Shown: in pieces, positions 13,161-25,860 of the stretch | Position numbering within the stretch: the first letter of the stretch is position 1 | How the letters are laid out: every line of letters starts with the position of its first letter | Assembly: GCA_904063045.1 (NCBI GenBank) | Contig: CAJFCJ010000005.1 | Location: forward strand, 3,684,504 to 3,748,503 | Length of the DNA: 64,000 nucleotides | Origin: Dimorphilus gyrociliatus | Lineage: Eukaryota > Annelida > Polychaeta > Dinophilidae | Reading direction: 5' to 3' | The notes under the pieces: generated by a model | What the model was told of the DNA's origin: nothing | Database searches by the model: none | What the model saw: the letters and a program-made list of their open reading frames with translations, nothing else | Translations under genes and position numbers: made by a program

Positions 13161-15597
13161 CTGGCAAAGGGGGAGGAGGGAGGAAAAGGTTGGGATAAGA
13201 GGATGAAAGAACCTACTGTTACTTTCACTTAAAATACATTAATAAGCTATTTAAAAAGCTATATCTAATTTAAGCGAAATTTATAGATGTGTAGATAGAG
13301 GGAGATTTCAAAAGAGCACAGAGGAGAGAAACAGAAAGAGAGAGAGAGGGTGGAGAGAAAGAAGAAACTAAGGAAAGACAGAGGAAGAAGATAGCAGAAG
13401 TAGTTAGGAATCGGAGGAAAAAGAGGATCAAGAATTAGTTGTTTTCAATTAGCTAAAAGCACATAGGAGAAGGGTTATATATACTCCTATTGTTTCTAAT
13501 TTATTTATCTCCATATATAGTTCTAAAATGTTGAATTATAGGGAAACAAAACATCTACACCGATAAAAGAAGGAAAGAGGCAAAACAATAGTAAACTATA
13601 AAAGATAACAAGAAAATATAAAAAATTATTAACCAGTGTTGAAGTTTGGCGGAACTCTCGAATCATAATTTTCCATCAATTTTTCCAATAAGTATCTATA
13701 AAAAAGGGGAAAAAATAATCAAAAACTACAAAATTGAAAGAAAATACATTGATTTAACACTACGTTTACGTATTAATAAATATATACTGTGTTTAATAAA
13801 CATTTATTATATGGAAGAAGAGAAAGAAAACGGGATGAGAGAGAGAGAGAGAGGGAGAGAAAGAGAGACAATAAGACACAGACAGAACAGACACATAGGC
13901 AGACATTGTGGGAGGGAGAGAGATTGATAGACAGACAAACAGAGGTAGTCAGAGAATGAAAAAAAATAAAAGGTAAGAAATGGTTAAGTTTTGAAAAAGG
14001 ACACTTTCCAATCTTTTGTAACAGATTTCACTATAAAATTTTAAAATCATATGATTGCTTTATGAAAATTAACCAAAATAATTTGATTTCTATCAAAACA
14101 GCCTCTTTTAAATTATCTACATTAATAGCAAACTATGTTTACACGTTTGTATTAACTTATATACAGTATATATAAATTATATATATATATATATCTAAAT
14201 GGGTCTGCCTATACGCTTATACATATATATATACAGTATATGCTTTATGTACTACATGTATACATACTGTATGTACTGTATATCATATAATATACAGATT
14301 TGTGACAATATATAGAAACATTCAATAATGATCAATTCTCCTCCTACAAACCTTGCGTCTTGGCAAAAAACTACTCCAAATCTTATACTACTTATCAATA
14401 AGCACGATAGAGCAAAGTCTAAATGTCTCATCGTCAGTAACGTTTTGTTCCTCTCTCCTCTGCTTAAGAAAGTTTCTTATTTTTTTTCTTTTTTGTAGGC
14501 AGGTTACACAGTATATTACTAAAGATATCAATCTGTTGAGTGCATTTGGTAGCGCACTTTACATATAGTTTTTACTATATTTTCCTTTGCGGTCAGAACT
14601 GCAACTGTGCCGCAGCATTGACTGCTCTGTATATATACTAATCCCTTCGCACACCATACCAGATTTGCAGTTTAGATCGACCTTATTCGTTTATGTTTAT
14701 GGCTCATTTTCTCCTTATATAGGGGAGGTGAAGTGAGGTGAGGCGAGATGAATACGCGACCTTTTAATATTTAGTTTTTGTTTTCTTTCATCTCTAAATC
14801 ATTTTTGGATAATTTATATGTTATATACAAAATTTAGTATATAATGTTTAATTTCTAATGTATTTATTAGGCGTCTTAACTAAACTATTACAACTTTTTT
14901 TCATTACTTTACTCAATTTTATTTATTCTTTTAATGAAAGAAATAAGTAAAGAAACCGTAGAAATAAAGAGTTTTCGTGAAAGAAATTAAAAGGAGAACC
15001 GCTTTTTTTGCGTTTTTTATTCCGTAAAAGTCCGCAGAAAAAGAGATAGAGTGAGAAGTGAGAAGTGAGAGGAAAATGAGAAAAAATAAAGTACATAGAT
15101 AAATGTTTTACCCAAGTATGACTAAATACATTTACATTTGCAAAGATGTCCCTCATTTTTATAAGGAACTTTCATCATTTCCTTATAATTCTTTTTAATA
15201 ATAAATCTAAAATGTTGCGCAGCTTGTGTAATTGAAGATATGTTTACTGTCACTCGTCGACTTGTTTTGATACTTTAGACATATTAACGTAATAATTAAG
15301 AGTTAAATAACTTTTAATTATAATATCATAACTTTGAAAGGAAAGAGAAAACGTATAAATTTGTACTCTATAAATGTTGTGGGTCTCTCTTTCCGATTGT
15401 TTAAGACTTTTTTCTTTAACGAAGGAATATTTACATAACATATAATTGATGAGGAAAGGATAGTTTAGTCATACTTTGGCATTTGATATACAATATACAG
15501 CAATATATACTAATATATATATATATATATATATATAGTAGTATACGATATAAAAACAAGACGGTAGTTCTCTTTCCAATAGCCTAAACCGTCTTCT
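13161..15597. other. Spacer between the two channel genes
   Basis: The missing first exon of the 10.8-13.2 kb channel should lie here, but no signal-peptide exon could be identified. One open stretch on the minus strand near 14578-14658 starts with ATG and ends at a phase-compatible GT, but it has no hydrophobic signal and no family similarity. Simple repeats include GA runs at 13320-13350 and 13836-13870 and a cluster of TATACAGTATA/ACTGTATA palindromes at 14155-14290. Confidence 0.4.
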
Positions 15598-17621
15598 TCA
15601 TTCGTCCATTTTATAAACAATTGGCTGTGTATAAATAACCCAATATAGAAAATTAAATACACCAAAAGATACTGGAAAGATTATTCGACAAGCCTTATCA
15701 AGGCCGTCGGCTGTTAACCTGTTACTAGTTTGATGTAACTTTATCCATCCAGAATGGATAGCCTTAAAAATCCTATAGCGTAAATTAATCGGTCCATTTG
15801 TTGAACAAGTACTAGGCCTATGGTGATACATTTCCCTAGCAACCATAACATGAGCTTCTTCCATATGAAGATCTTCTAGAGTTGATGCACTTGGTTTGGT
15901 AATATGCAGTTCTTGTAATTCCATATCGTCATTGGTCAAACGTCTTCTCCTTTTACCTTTTCTAGCTAGTGCATTGACGAAAGCGTATTCGATGAGTGCC
16001 AAAAAGACTAGAATCATGCAGAAAGTGTACCAAACGTCTAATGCTTTCGGATAGGACACCCTCATAGTCGATTTCGTAGCCGTCGATAATTGAGTAGTCA
16101 TAGTTAAAACTGTCGTAACCCCTAATGTTATTCTAGCTGGAACAGCTTCTTTATTCACCCAGAATGAGATCCAGGATAGGATAACTATTAATATTGATGG
16201 GATATAAGTTTGCAGAACGTAGAATCCGAATTGACGCTTAAGATGGAAAACTGCTTCTAAACAGTCAAAATTACCAGTTTTTGTCACCATATCGCATTTC
16301 TTAGTAGATGTTTTTGTTAATTCGAATTGAGGTAGCGATAATTCCTTTTGGGAAAATTCGACTGGATCTACGTCATGCCATCGTAAAGTGACGTCTTTTA
16401 AATCATAGCCGTCTACAAGATGGAACGTTTGTAGTTAATTAAATATTGAATATATGATGATAAAAGAGTGAGCCCTGAGAAGGGCTTGAAAGGAATAAAG
16501 TGAAAAGCGAATGGGCGGGTGGGAGGTGGCAAAGTATGTCTAAAGCTAGAAAGCAGTAAAAAAAGGGATAGAGAGAGAGAAAGGGAACGAAAGAGGAAGG
16601 GAAAGAGAGGAAAAAGATTAGATTAATATTTAGTATATAAATCCCTTTCTATTAACTATATTATACTATTTATTTCCCCTATTATTTTCCTACTTATTTC
16701 TCATTTTATCTAATATTTAACTATTATATTTCAATTAAGGGTATATTAGGCCTATTAATTTTAAGAATTACATATTATTTGTAAAGGTTATACTAACAGC
16801 TTGCAATCTTGACAAAACATTGCTGATGGTCCATCGGAAAATGAACCAAAACCATCGGACACGCCAATTTGAGTGTAATACTATTAAAATATTAATTACA
16901 ATTAATATTATTTTTAAAGACGGTAGATGGCTCTTACCGTGAACTATACCAAACTGTACCATTAGGATAGAGTTTAGCAACTCTATTAGGTTGAACAATA
17001 TCGTGAAAACTGCCTGTTTTCTCATTGATAAAGTACAAATCCGGTATCCATAATTTACTAATGAATTTGTGATGAAGCATCATCGGCCTCTTCTCCTTCT
17101 CGAAGACCAGCCGTTTATCGAGCCACATTTGATGAAAGTAGATGTCTAATTGAAAATCCTATGGGAATTTATGAATAAGAAGATAAAGAATGAAATTAGC
17201 GGAAGACTTAAATAGCAATAAAAAGGGGAGGGGGAGGAAAAAGAAGAAGAAGAAGAAGAAGAAGAAGAAGAAGAAGAAGCAGTGGCAGATGAAGAGAAAG
17301 AAGAATGAAAAGAAAATGAACAAAAATTATACACAACCATGTGAACTTCATCAATTGACCCAAAGCTTGCAACGTAAAAATCGCACGTTACTTCGACCGG
17401 TTCTCCTAAAAAGAATTAAGGTTTATTATAGGCCTAAAAGCTAAATACGAGATAAGAATACAAGAGAAAATCTTGTAGGGAGAAAATTTCCTCTAATACT
17501 ATTATCGTCTAGAGGGAATTGATGAATTATGTATTTACCGAATACATTCGGACGAATTTTGCTATCAGCCTTTTTCAATATGTTTTCAAGTAATATCGAC
17601 GCTTCCGATTCGTTCGTCTTT
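15598..17621 (-). CDS. Cys-loop anion-channel subunit, GlyR/GluCl-like (second copy, 5' end missing)
   Basis: Exons with matching phases: 17621-17539, 17405-17338, 17158-16938, 16880-16798 and 16412-15598. The N-terminal part reads ...LLENILKKAD...IRPNVFG, the usual start of the extracellular domain. Then come VTCDFYVASFGSID, loop W.PDLYF, the Cys loop (CPM...FPMDHQQC), a second Cys pair (KKC...NFDC), M1 (QTYIPSILIVILSW), the PAR anion motif, M2 (LGVTTVLTMTTQ), M3, a cytoplasmic loop of about 110 aa with a basic RKGKRRRR start, and M4 near the C-terminus (FGVFNFLYWVIY). M1 to the stop lies in one exon, unlike the neighbouring copy, which splits M1 and M4 into separate exons. Family role: ligand-gated chloride channel. 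The signal-peptide exon was not identified. Confidence 0.9.
17240..17279. repeat. (GAA)n microsatellite inside a channel-gene intron
   Basis: About 40 bp of AAG/GAA trinucleotides on the + strand, lying in the intron between the channel exons 17405-17338 and 17158-16938. Read on either strand it makes long but meaningless poly-Lys or poly-Ser frames. Confidence 0.95.
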
Positions 17622-19715
17622 CTACAAATAGTTATAAGCAATGACCGTGAAGAATGCAAAAGTAGGATAATCCCCCCATGTATTTATAATGTTCCTATAG
17701 TATTGATTACGGCGGCCAAGAGCTGCTCATCCTCGTTTGTTTTCCCATCTATACCTTTTAGGCCTACTTTTAATATTCCTGCGGGTTTATACTCAATGAC
17801 TTTTTCCTTTCTTTCCCCCTCTCTCAGTCTCTTTTATAGCGTAATATAAACCTACATTTTAACCCAGTTCAAAAGCATATAATCATAGGCTGGACGTTGA
17901 AGAATACAGAGAGATATATATATATATAATTAAAATTTTATGAATCTAAATTGCATCAATAAATCACGGAAAAAGGAGGTAGAGCAAGAGAAATACAAGA
18001 TAGATAGCTGGAGAGAGAGAGAGAGATAGATGAATAGATACATATAGATGGAAAGAGAGAGGAAGAAGAAGAGAGAAATAGTAATATATATGTGTATCTT
18101 TATGTATACAATATTATATATGAGTGGGTATGTATGTTTGCATGCGTGCGTGCATGAGAAAATAGTAAAAAAAATGAATCCCTTTGTAATATTTACAATA
18201 AATAGTTTGTAAATTTACTTATTCAAATGTAAAGCTTTACTTAATGCAACAATCCGGCAGCAATTCTGCACTCTTGCCGTATCTATATCCATATATATGC
18301 ATTATAAAATGCATACTGATAAAATGACCCTTTTTTACTATGTTTTATTACAGTTATTTTCATAGTATAAAATCTACTCACGGAATCTTCTCATTAAAGG
18401 CATATGATATAACTTGAAAAGTAAAAAGGGCCAAAATTACCACTCTCATGATTTAATGTCTCCTCCTCCTTTCTTTCTTTTCCTACTTTCTAATCCTTCT
18501 CCTTTCCCTTCTCCTTCTCCTTCTCCTTCTTCTTCCTTTTTCTTTTTCCCTTCTTCTGCTCCGTGTTTTCTTAGTCTTTTCCCTTTATCACAAGAGTATG
18601 CTAATGAAGGCCTATAGATATCACTAAGACCAGAATAACCTATAATAAAATGCTAATTAAACAATAAGTAACTATATAATATCGAAAATTTTTGTAAAAT
18701 TACCGTTATTTTTGCAAATATTCTTTTTTTTTGCAGTGAGAATGTTTGCAGTCGCTAACGTTATAAGCGCTAAAGCGATCAATGGAGGGCAGAGTCGTAT
18801 GCCACTTTTGTGACTGGTGCGATTGATGGGATGGCTTATTTGCGCAATCGTCCCTTTCGCCTTCTATTGGATAGATTTTTTGCCCTATAGGTTTCTTATC
18901 CTAATATTTTCTCTGCATTTTATGAAATATCCTTAAACTAGTGATAAATCTCTTCCCATCTTTTCTACACCCTCTCCTAAATTCTCATTCAAAAATTTTG
19001 ATAAGTTAGTGAACTAAGTTTGCAGTTGCTTTATTGTAATTCATTAAAAATACTTTCCCTAATCCATATCAGTGATCTCTTCCCCTCAGCTATATTGTAC
19101 GTAACACACTAGCTATTCCTACTTTGAGAATTTCCCAACTTGGTTGGTACTTATCCCTTGAATTGACGGAGGATGAAAAGGATAAAAATTCCCATCAAGA
19201 TATTGTACTATGTCTTTTGTATTGTATAGTATTTGCTTGTACACATTTGCACGCTTTGTTTAGGAATAATCAATCTAATTATTGTAATTTCTTGATAAGT
19301 AACTCTTGAAATTCATCACCCTACCTATTAGCAACATATAAGAATAACAGACGGCGTAATCCACATATATTCTTCTTAATACCCCACTGTTACTCGTAAA
19401 AGTAACAATATAACAATAAAATCTATTCCTATTCCTTATCTACTCTGTAATTAATCTAAGTGTCCATAGCCTTCGAGCAATGTATAATTGTTTATCACTT
19501 AAAGACCAGTACCAACGATAAAAGAAAGCCAAACTAGCTTATTATAAAGAAACCCCTTGTATTCCATTTGTACAATTTTTATACATAGCTCGTATCAACA
19601 TTTTTGATATTTACAATGGAATAAGGACAAAAAAACATCGTTAAACAAAGAAAAATAAATAATAACGCCCACTAATAATGGTCGAATGGAGGAGCAACCT
19701 GATCAATGATAGCAT
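17622..19715. other. Region upstream of the second channel gene
   Basis: The signal-peptide exon of the 15.6-17.6 kb channel should lie here. Two minus-strand stretches look coding-like but were not assigned: 17684-17836, and a longer open frame about 18680-18900 with a hydrophobic run (PPLIALALITLATA) in one frame that could be a leader but lacks a clear ATG. Simple repeats: GA near 18010-18030 and TA near 17920. Confidence 0.35.
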
Positions 19716-20285
19716 TCATTCGAAAGATAAACAATGACCAAGAGTAACAATCCGTTCTAGACAAGATATTACTCTAGCAGGTATATTGGTAAATATATAT
19801 AGTTTCATCTCTTTCTTTCCTCTCAAAATCCTTCCGGCTTCATCCTTCTCAGCAAACATAATGTCGATAGCAATATCGAGCAAAATCATTATTAGCATCA
19901 ACAATTTGATCAACCCTGGCAGCTTTTTGGGTTATTGTAGCCATCAAGATTAAATTCCTTTACTATACGGCATCCAATACCAGCAATCTCTTCTACAATC
20001 CCTTTTTGAACATACTTCATAAATATTTAGCGGCGATTGAATAACAAACTGTCGTATCTGCAATAATAGAATTTATAAAAAAAGATTCTTTTACATGCAA
20101 TAGTATTCTAAATACATGTACTCAGTCGCTATCTATTCTGCGTAGTCTACTCACCGGTCTGTATTCAGGCCAGCTGGAAAGATACCCATGCTCAAGCTTT
20201 TGTCTCAAAATAATTAGAAATTCACCTTTTACAAGTTCAATTGAACCTTGCCTTTCACTGTTTGAAAGATGATACAAATTCAATA
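19716..20285 (-). pseudogene. Decayed sigma-type GST copy
   Basis: An exon-1-like piece (about 20262-20155) ends SSWPEYRP before a GT, matching the exon-1 end of the intact gene at 25861-26562 (SDWPEYKP). An exon-2-like piece (about 19985-19800) carries KEFNLDGYNN, then a stop, then VDQIVDANNDF in another frame and AEKDEAGR. These match successive parts of the intact GST (REFNLYGSNS, VDQVVENNSDL, GEKDEATK). Stops and frame changes between matching blocks mark it as a relic in the same orientation as the intact copy. Confidence 0.75.
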
Positions 20286-21120
20286 TAGATAGTATTTAGT
20301 TGGAATTTAAGCATTTATACCTCTTTAAGTCGGAATATCTTTTCAATAGTGTACTTCATCAATTGACGTACTCTATATGGAATTATACACTTCTTCAACT
20401 TATATGTACTCGAAAAAATTGAGTGGTACTCACGAAAAATCATTAATTAAAATTAATCATAATTACTAGACAAGTGTATTTTTATTATCTGTAAACAATT
20501 TTTGATAAGATATAATACAAAACAAATTCCATATTTCTCTTTATTTTGAATAGAAATACAGAAAAAGTTCATCAAGTATACGAAACACGTTGTGTGAGGT
20601 AATAGCGGTGTAGATTTATTCAACTGCTGTCCTAATTTTTACAAGGAATTGAACCGCCACCCCTTTCCCCTTACTACACTCCCTCTTCCCCCTCCCCCAC
20701 CCTCACTTGCTCTCTGTCTCTCTCTCTCTCTCTATCTTTCTCGCTCTCAATCTATTTTTATTCATTTATATATTTATATAATTCCCAAACTATTCAACTT
20801 TATCCGTTTGGTTGATAGTATTTCAAAATATTGACTGTGGATTTAACAGATACAAAAATTCCCATTAAGTTACCGTATAACGGTTTTTAAGCAACGAAAA
20901 GACAATATGATGCCCAGTTAATAAAAGCAATTAAGGTAAAATCTTTATTGCTGTATTATATCAATGTATAAATGCATAAATGCAACAATAACAGGAAAAA
21001 CAAATTTGAAAGTAGATGCACTCAGTTTCTCTTTCTCTCTTCCCCACCCCCTCCCAATCTCTCTCTCTCTCTCTCTCTAGTTTTCTCTATGTAATTTATC
21101 TACATATATATCTTATTCTC
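20286..21120. other. Gene-free spacer
   Basis: No supported gene. CT-rich runs occur near 20711-20735 and 21058-21080. The right end is probably the 3' UTR of the DCST gene. Confidence 0.5.
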
Positions 21121-24100
21121 TTAATGATTCCTTTTGTTTTTATCCTCTTCCTCTCTTCTAACAGCATCTGTATATACTTCAAGTATCTTAATTTGCTTGG
21201 TGGTATCCATTACTCTATTCATAAGCCTATTATTTAATTCGTCTAACGATATGTCAGTTGGTTTTTCACCGGTTACAGTTCGCTTAGCCCACTAAAAGTC
21301 AATACGGTTTGGTTGAATTATTGTTTTAATTTGTTTATTGAACCGCATTTGTTATTTTTTTCAACTTACTTTCAATTTACTACGGAATCCGCCTCTCTGT
21401 AGCCATCTGTCATATATACCTAATGCTTCATATTCTTCTATTAACACGTCTATGTATTCTGGATCTAAGCCCTTCTCTTGGCAGAAAGCCACGATTTCCG
21501 GCGTCAAACCATACTCTTCTTTCCCATACTGCCTTTCAGCCGTCATTCCCTTGAAAATACTTTTCGTAGCTTTTGGTTGCTTATTCTTTCTTTTATTAAT
21601 ATGATTTTCAGCCAAATTTCCTTCAATGTCAGTTTCAGATTCTTCTTTAAATTTACTAGTCAAATCCCTCGCTTCCCTGCCCCTATTCAATAATTCATCA
21701 TAACCCCATCGATATATAATGGCATTCTCAGCCTGCGATTGCGTCATATCTTCACCTTTAATCTTTGATAACTTCTCTCTTTCATCAGTCGAATCTTCCT
21801 CGTAATCCATGTCACTGTCAGTATCAAAGATGATGTATTGTCCGCAACCTTTACAGTTGTTCTTAAATGCTGTTACGCAATCGACGCAATATACCAATGC
21901 GCACTCTTTATTGTCGCATTTGAAAAATTTCTCTTGGTCGTCTAAAGGACCCTCCACACCGCAAATCGAACAAGTCTGTCCTCTCCAGTTGAGAAACTTC
22001 CAAAGAAAATCGCATTTTCCAGGGCAACATGCCATACATCTCTGTTTACAAGTAACTTTTCTCTTAACCTGTGATCCTGCACCTGATCCCATTTTTGCCG
22101 ATGTTATTAATCCAGAGTTTCCCCACACCCTACTTCTAATAATCTTGTTATATAACCAAACTGCCCTTTTCTGAGCTCTCTCTGGATAAAAATAGTCGCA
22201 GATCAGGTGTCTAAATCTTAAAAAGTAAAGAGCGTAAAAAACGAGAATAAAAACGACTAGATGTAAAAATAAGATAGTTTTTGCATTTTCATAATCGGGT
22301 TCAACTGGTTCAGATATACATTTCGTAACTTGATCCCAAAACTCCGAAGGAGTATCAGCAGTTGCTGGATATTGGGTTAATCGCTTATAAATACCAGCAA
22401 TAGCTCCTTCTCCTTCTACTTGAAGAGACAACTCTTCCTTACCCTGATCTATAAATAGTAGTAAAGAACAATATAAATAAACATATATATATATATCAAA
22501 GATGAGAAGGAAGAGGTGAATTGGTTCAAATTTAGCCTACTCTTAATAAAATCTTCAAATTCGTTATCCTTCTCCAAAGAGTAATAAATCATTTGATAAG
22601 CTTCGTAAATAAATACGTCCAAAAGTAGACAAAACGAAGAGAAGATTAATACTATAATTATCTGAACCAGACCAATTAGTCTAGAAAAGAATTCGGACCA
22701 TTTAACCCTCGGTGAAACTATTCGAAGGTTAAAAAATAAAATAGTTTGCTTCTATTATAAAAGGAAAAAAAATGTTACAAATGGACGAATAGTATCTCTT
22801 CCCCTCCGAATATTGCAACGGTAGAAGAGGCTCTACCGAAGAACTAATTTGTCTTTGCCTTTCATCAACGTCCAGCACGAAGAAAGTTATAAACTTTTGA
22901 TCGTAAAAATCCAATCTTGTATACATTTCATAATATTTTATTGAAGATATAAATAAAACAATTATGGTAAGCATGCCAAAGAATTTCGGAAACATATCAA
23001 GAACTAGAAAGAACCATTCAAAGTACTTAGAAAGAGATGCTATAAATAGAACAAAAAATTTTCTGTTTTAGAATTCTTTATCCATTTTATACGTTAAATA
23101 CAATTATAAATATTGAAATAAAATACCTCGCACTAGGTCAGCTATAACAATCATTTGTTTGTCCGATGTAAATGTATAACTATAATGATATTCCATTGTT
23201 ATGTGAAACCAAAACATTCGTACTGTTTTTTCTTTAACTTTACGAAAAGCTGTAGAGATGAGGGAAAAGAAAAATTGGTGTATCATTTAATCTTCAAGGA
23301 TCAATTTTCTTTCTACTTACGATCTTTAATGTACTCTTCTAGAAATTTACTAAATATTGACGAAGCTCCGCAAAATTGCTTAATTGCTATAGTATATGGG
23401 CATAACGTGTAGAGAATTACGGTTAGAGGGCAAAGAGGCTTATAATACCATGCAACTTCTTTACTTTATATATTAAATCAATCGACTATTTTAATTGACA
23501 ATCTTTAATAACTATTCACTTACAAACATCCTTTAATTACAGCACTTATTGACTTCATACAAACAGAATAAACTTGATCTTTTTGACAAAATTCTGTAGC
23601 CTCTTTTGTTTGTTATTTTAATTGAAAAGTTAATTTATAAATAGAAAATATATTGAATTGCCAAACTTTTATAAGTCTTAAAAATTTTATCCCGGAAACG
23701 ACGCATTTGTTGTAGAATTTCGGCAAATGCTTTTTCCAGAGTCTGAGATCGAATCGATATAGATGAGAGTTGTTTACATATTTCTACCAACTGAGAAGCA
23801 AACTCTAACGATATTGTTAAACTTTTGAATATATTCAAAAAATCTTAAAAAATTACTAACGTCCAGTCGGTCGTGATACTTTTTGTTGAGCATTATTCAA
23901 CTCTTCTCCCGTTACTTTTTTTATACATGCTAACGACTGTCCACCCCTTTTTATGTTGTTCGAACAATTTAATATTGGACCACCAATTACCAATGCTATT
24001 ATATATGCCAGAAGCCAAGTTTTTATAGCGTCTAAAAATAAACGACATCATATGAGATATGCATAAATTTTTAACAATATCTATTACTCGATGTTAAATT

Positions 24101-24722
24101 TGGTATGCAAAGAACTGCTAGACACCTTCCTTTCCTAGTAAATCCGATAAGTGTACTCAGAACTAAGCCAAGAATAGCAGCGTTCCACGTCAATACTCTC
24201 CTTAGTTCAGGATACTATTTTTTTTATATATATGAACGTCTGAATGATTGAGAAAAAACAAATCCATCTACTGGAACTAATGAGGGTTACCTGTGATATT
24301 CTACTCTCGAACCAGAGATAAGATAGACCTACACCAACAGTCCAGCCTATGAAACATACCAGTAAAGAATTCTCTAAAGTCCCTTTAGTTCTTAATCTAC
24401 CCCATAGACTCTTAGGCGTTTTCTTTTCTCTATATAAAGCTATTTTATGTTCCTTATAAGTAAACGGACAAGGCAGTATATATTCAATGATTGATATAAT
24501 TAATCCCACACAAATGTTCTTTACGCTGTTAAAAGGAATTGTTTGGTTATTTTATCTTCTTTTAAAAAAGGACCAAAGAATAGAAAAGGAAATTAGGAGT
24601 TTGAAAAAGTCTCACTTTCCCGGGGTAGGTGCTAGATTGGATCTTTGTCTAACGCAATTCTCTCTTAAGTTACCAAATGAATTAGCTAAATCATCGTAAT
24701 CCTTTCTATCTCCTCGACCCAT
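21121..24722 (-). CDS. DCST-like: DC-STAMP-domain protein (DCST1/DCST2 family) with C-terminal RING-like finger
   Basis: Twelve exons with matching phases: 24722-24616, 24525-24291, 24214-24088, 24031-23861, 23804-23667, 23602-23524, 23463-23321, 23249-23127, 23039-22779, 22717-22541, 22448-21370 and 21291-21121. They give about 936 aa. The ATG at 24722 starts MGRGDRKDYDD. Several hydrophobic segments (CFIGWTVGVGLSYLWF; LLAYIIALVIGG; FGMLTIIVLFI; IIIVLIFSSFCLLLDVF; ILFLHLVVFILVFY) alternate with Cys-rich loops, and DVDERQRQ...LLPL is a DC-STAMP-domain hallmark. A C4-type finger follows (CSICG...CDNKEC...CVDC...CKGC). Known relatives: DCST1/DCST2, SPE-42/SPE-49 and Sneaky, sperm membrane proteins needed for gamete interaction or fusion; DCST1 also has ubiquitin-ligase activity. 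The large exon reads on to a stop at 21361, but gtaagt at 21369 and the coherent downstream exon (WAKRTVTGEKP...) show a further splice. Confidence 0.9.
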
Positions 24723-25860
24723 TTCGTCTTCAACTAAAACCTTTTCTATTCAATCGTTTGTTTGGGGAGAACGTTATGACGTTACGAAGATTTAGCGATA
24801 CGTTATTTGTATTTTGAACAATTATCTTATGCAACAATGCATTTTGAACCACATTATTATACACTTGCTCACAAAATGTTCAAGTCTCCCAATTGTTATA
24901 AGAGAAATAGAATTCAGTTGTTGAATGGAAAGTTCTCCATTTAGTAATACCTGGAAACTTTGCTGTTCGATTGTAAAAATCTTTTAGCTGCACTCGGTTT
25001 AAATTCAGGCCTATCCGGAACCTCATATCCATATCTCTTATCTTCAAGTCAGCTTAAACATGTAACTGATACCTTCTCCTCTACCACGTCCATCAAAGTA
25101 GTTTGGACGTTGGTCTAGACTAAAGATAATGTTAAGTTAAATTTTTGTACGTTATTTTTATCAATTAAACGAAAGTCTTGAATTTCGCAATTGATAGGCT
25201 AAATTTGATATCATTCACCTAAATGTCCCAATGAAAAAATTGCAAATTAATATAGACATACTGAAAAAAACACTGTAGGATAGGTTTTTATTCTTTTATA
25301 TGCTAAACATTTAAACTTTTTGGCCTAATTTATAGGCTTAAGAAAGAAAAGACCTTGTAATTCATATATATATGTAAAAAAAAAAAGAATGTTCTATCAT
25401 TTCGAATAATAGAATTTAATTTATAAAAATAGATAATAATTCAATTATTATGTATAAATTGTAAATTATATTATGTGTCTCTTTATTATAGTTCTCTATT
25501 GTTATTATTATCCTTTAGAGATTGTCTGTTTTATTGATAATTATTTTGAATTTTACAAAAGTAATACCGTTAAAATGGCGAATAGTTTACTTTACGAGAT
25601 ACTCTAATCTATTCGTAGAAATGTAAAATTATTGCTGTCTTTTTTATATTCATTGACAAAGTACTTAAAAGTATTAGATGAGGACAAAGTATTAAAGTAT
25701 GTCTTTCCTTGAAAAGTATCGGAAGTTTTAATGATACTTAACGCTTTTACAGAATATAAATCATTTGAAAATTCAAAATAATATTTCATGTATAAAGTTG
25801 TTTCTTGTATTCGTTTAATTTGATCAGACATCTCATATTTTAGATATTCAAAATATTTAT
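24723..25860. other. Spacer with a GST relic
   Basis: Apart from the GST exon-1 relic at 24994-25115, I see no gene. A 75-codon open frame on the minus strand at 25604-25831 lies just 3' of the GST stop and has no recognisable similarity; it is probably 3' UTR or spacer. Confidence 0.5.
24994..25115 (-). pseudogene. Decayed GST exon-1 copy
   Basis: On the minus strand the frame reads NYFDGRGRGEGI, then SYMFKLT and a stop, and in a shifted frame DKRYGYEV..RPEFKP. This follows exon 1 of the intact gene at 26562-26430 (HYFDGRGRGEGI..., DKRYTFSDWPEYKP), with clear nucleotide identity over the first 40 bases. A stop and a frame shift make it non-functional. No second exon was found next to it. 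Confidence 0.8.

Noticed and set aside
14578-14658. Possible first exon of the 10.8 kb channel
   Set aside because: ATG and phase fit, but there is no signal peptide and no match to the expected N-terminal channel sequence.
17190-17444. Poly-Lys frame on the + strand and poly-Ser frame opposite
   Set aside because: Readings of a GAA microsatellite in a channel intron; the frame also runs antisense to a real exon.
25604-25831. 75-codon minus-strand frame after the GST stop
   Set aside because: No similarity to GST or anything I know; position fits 3' UTR.
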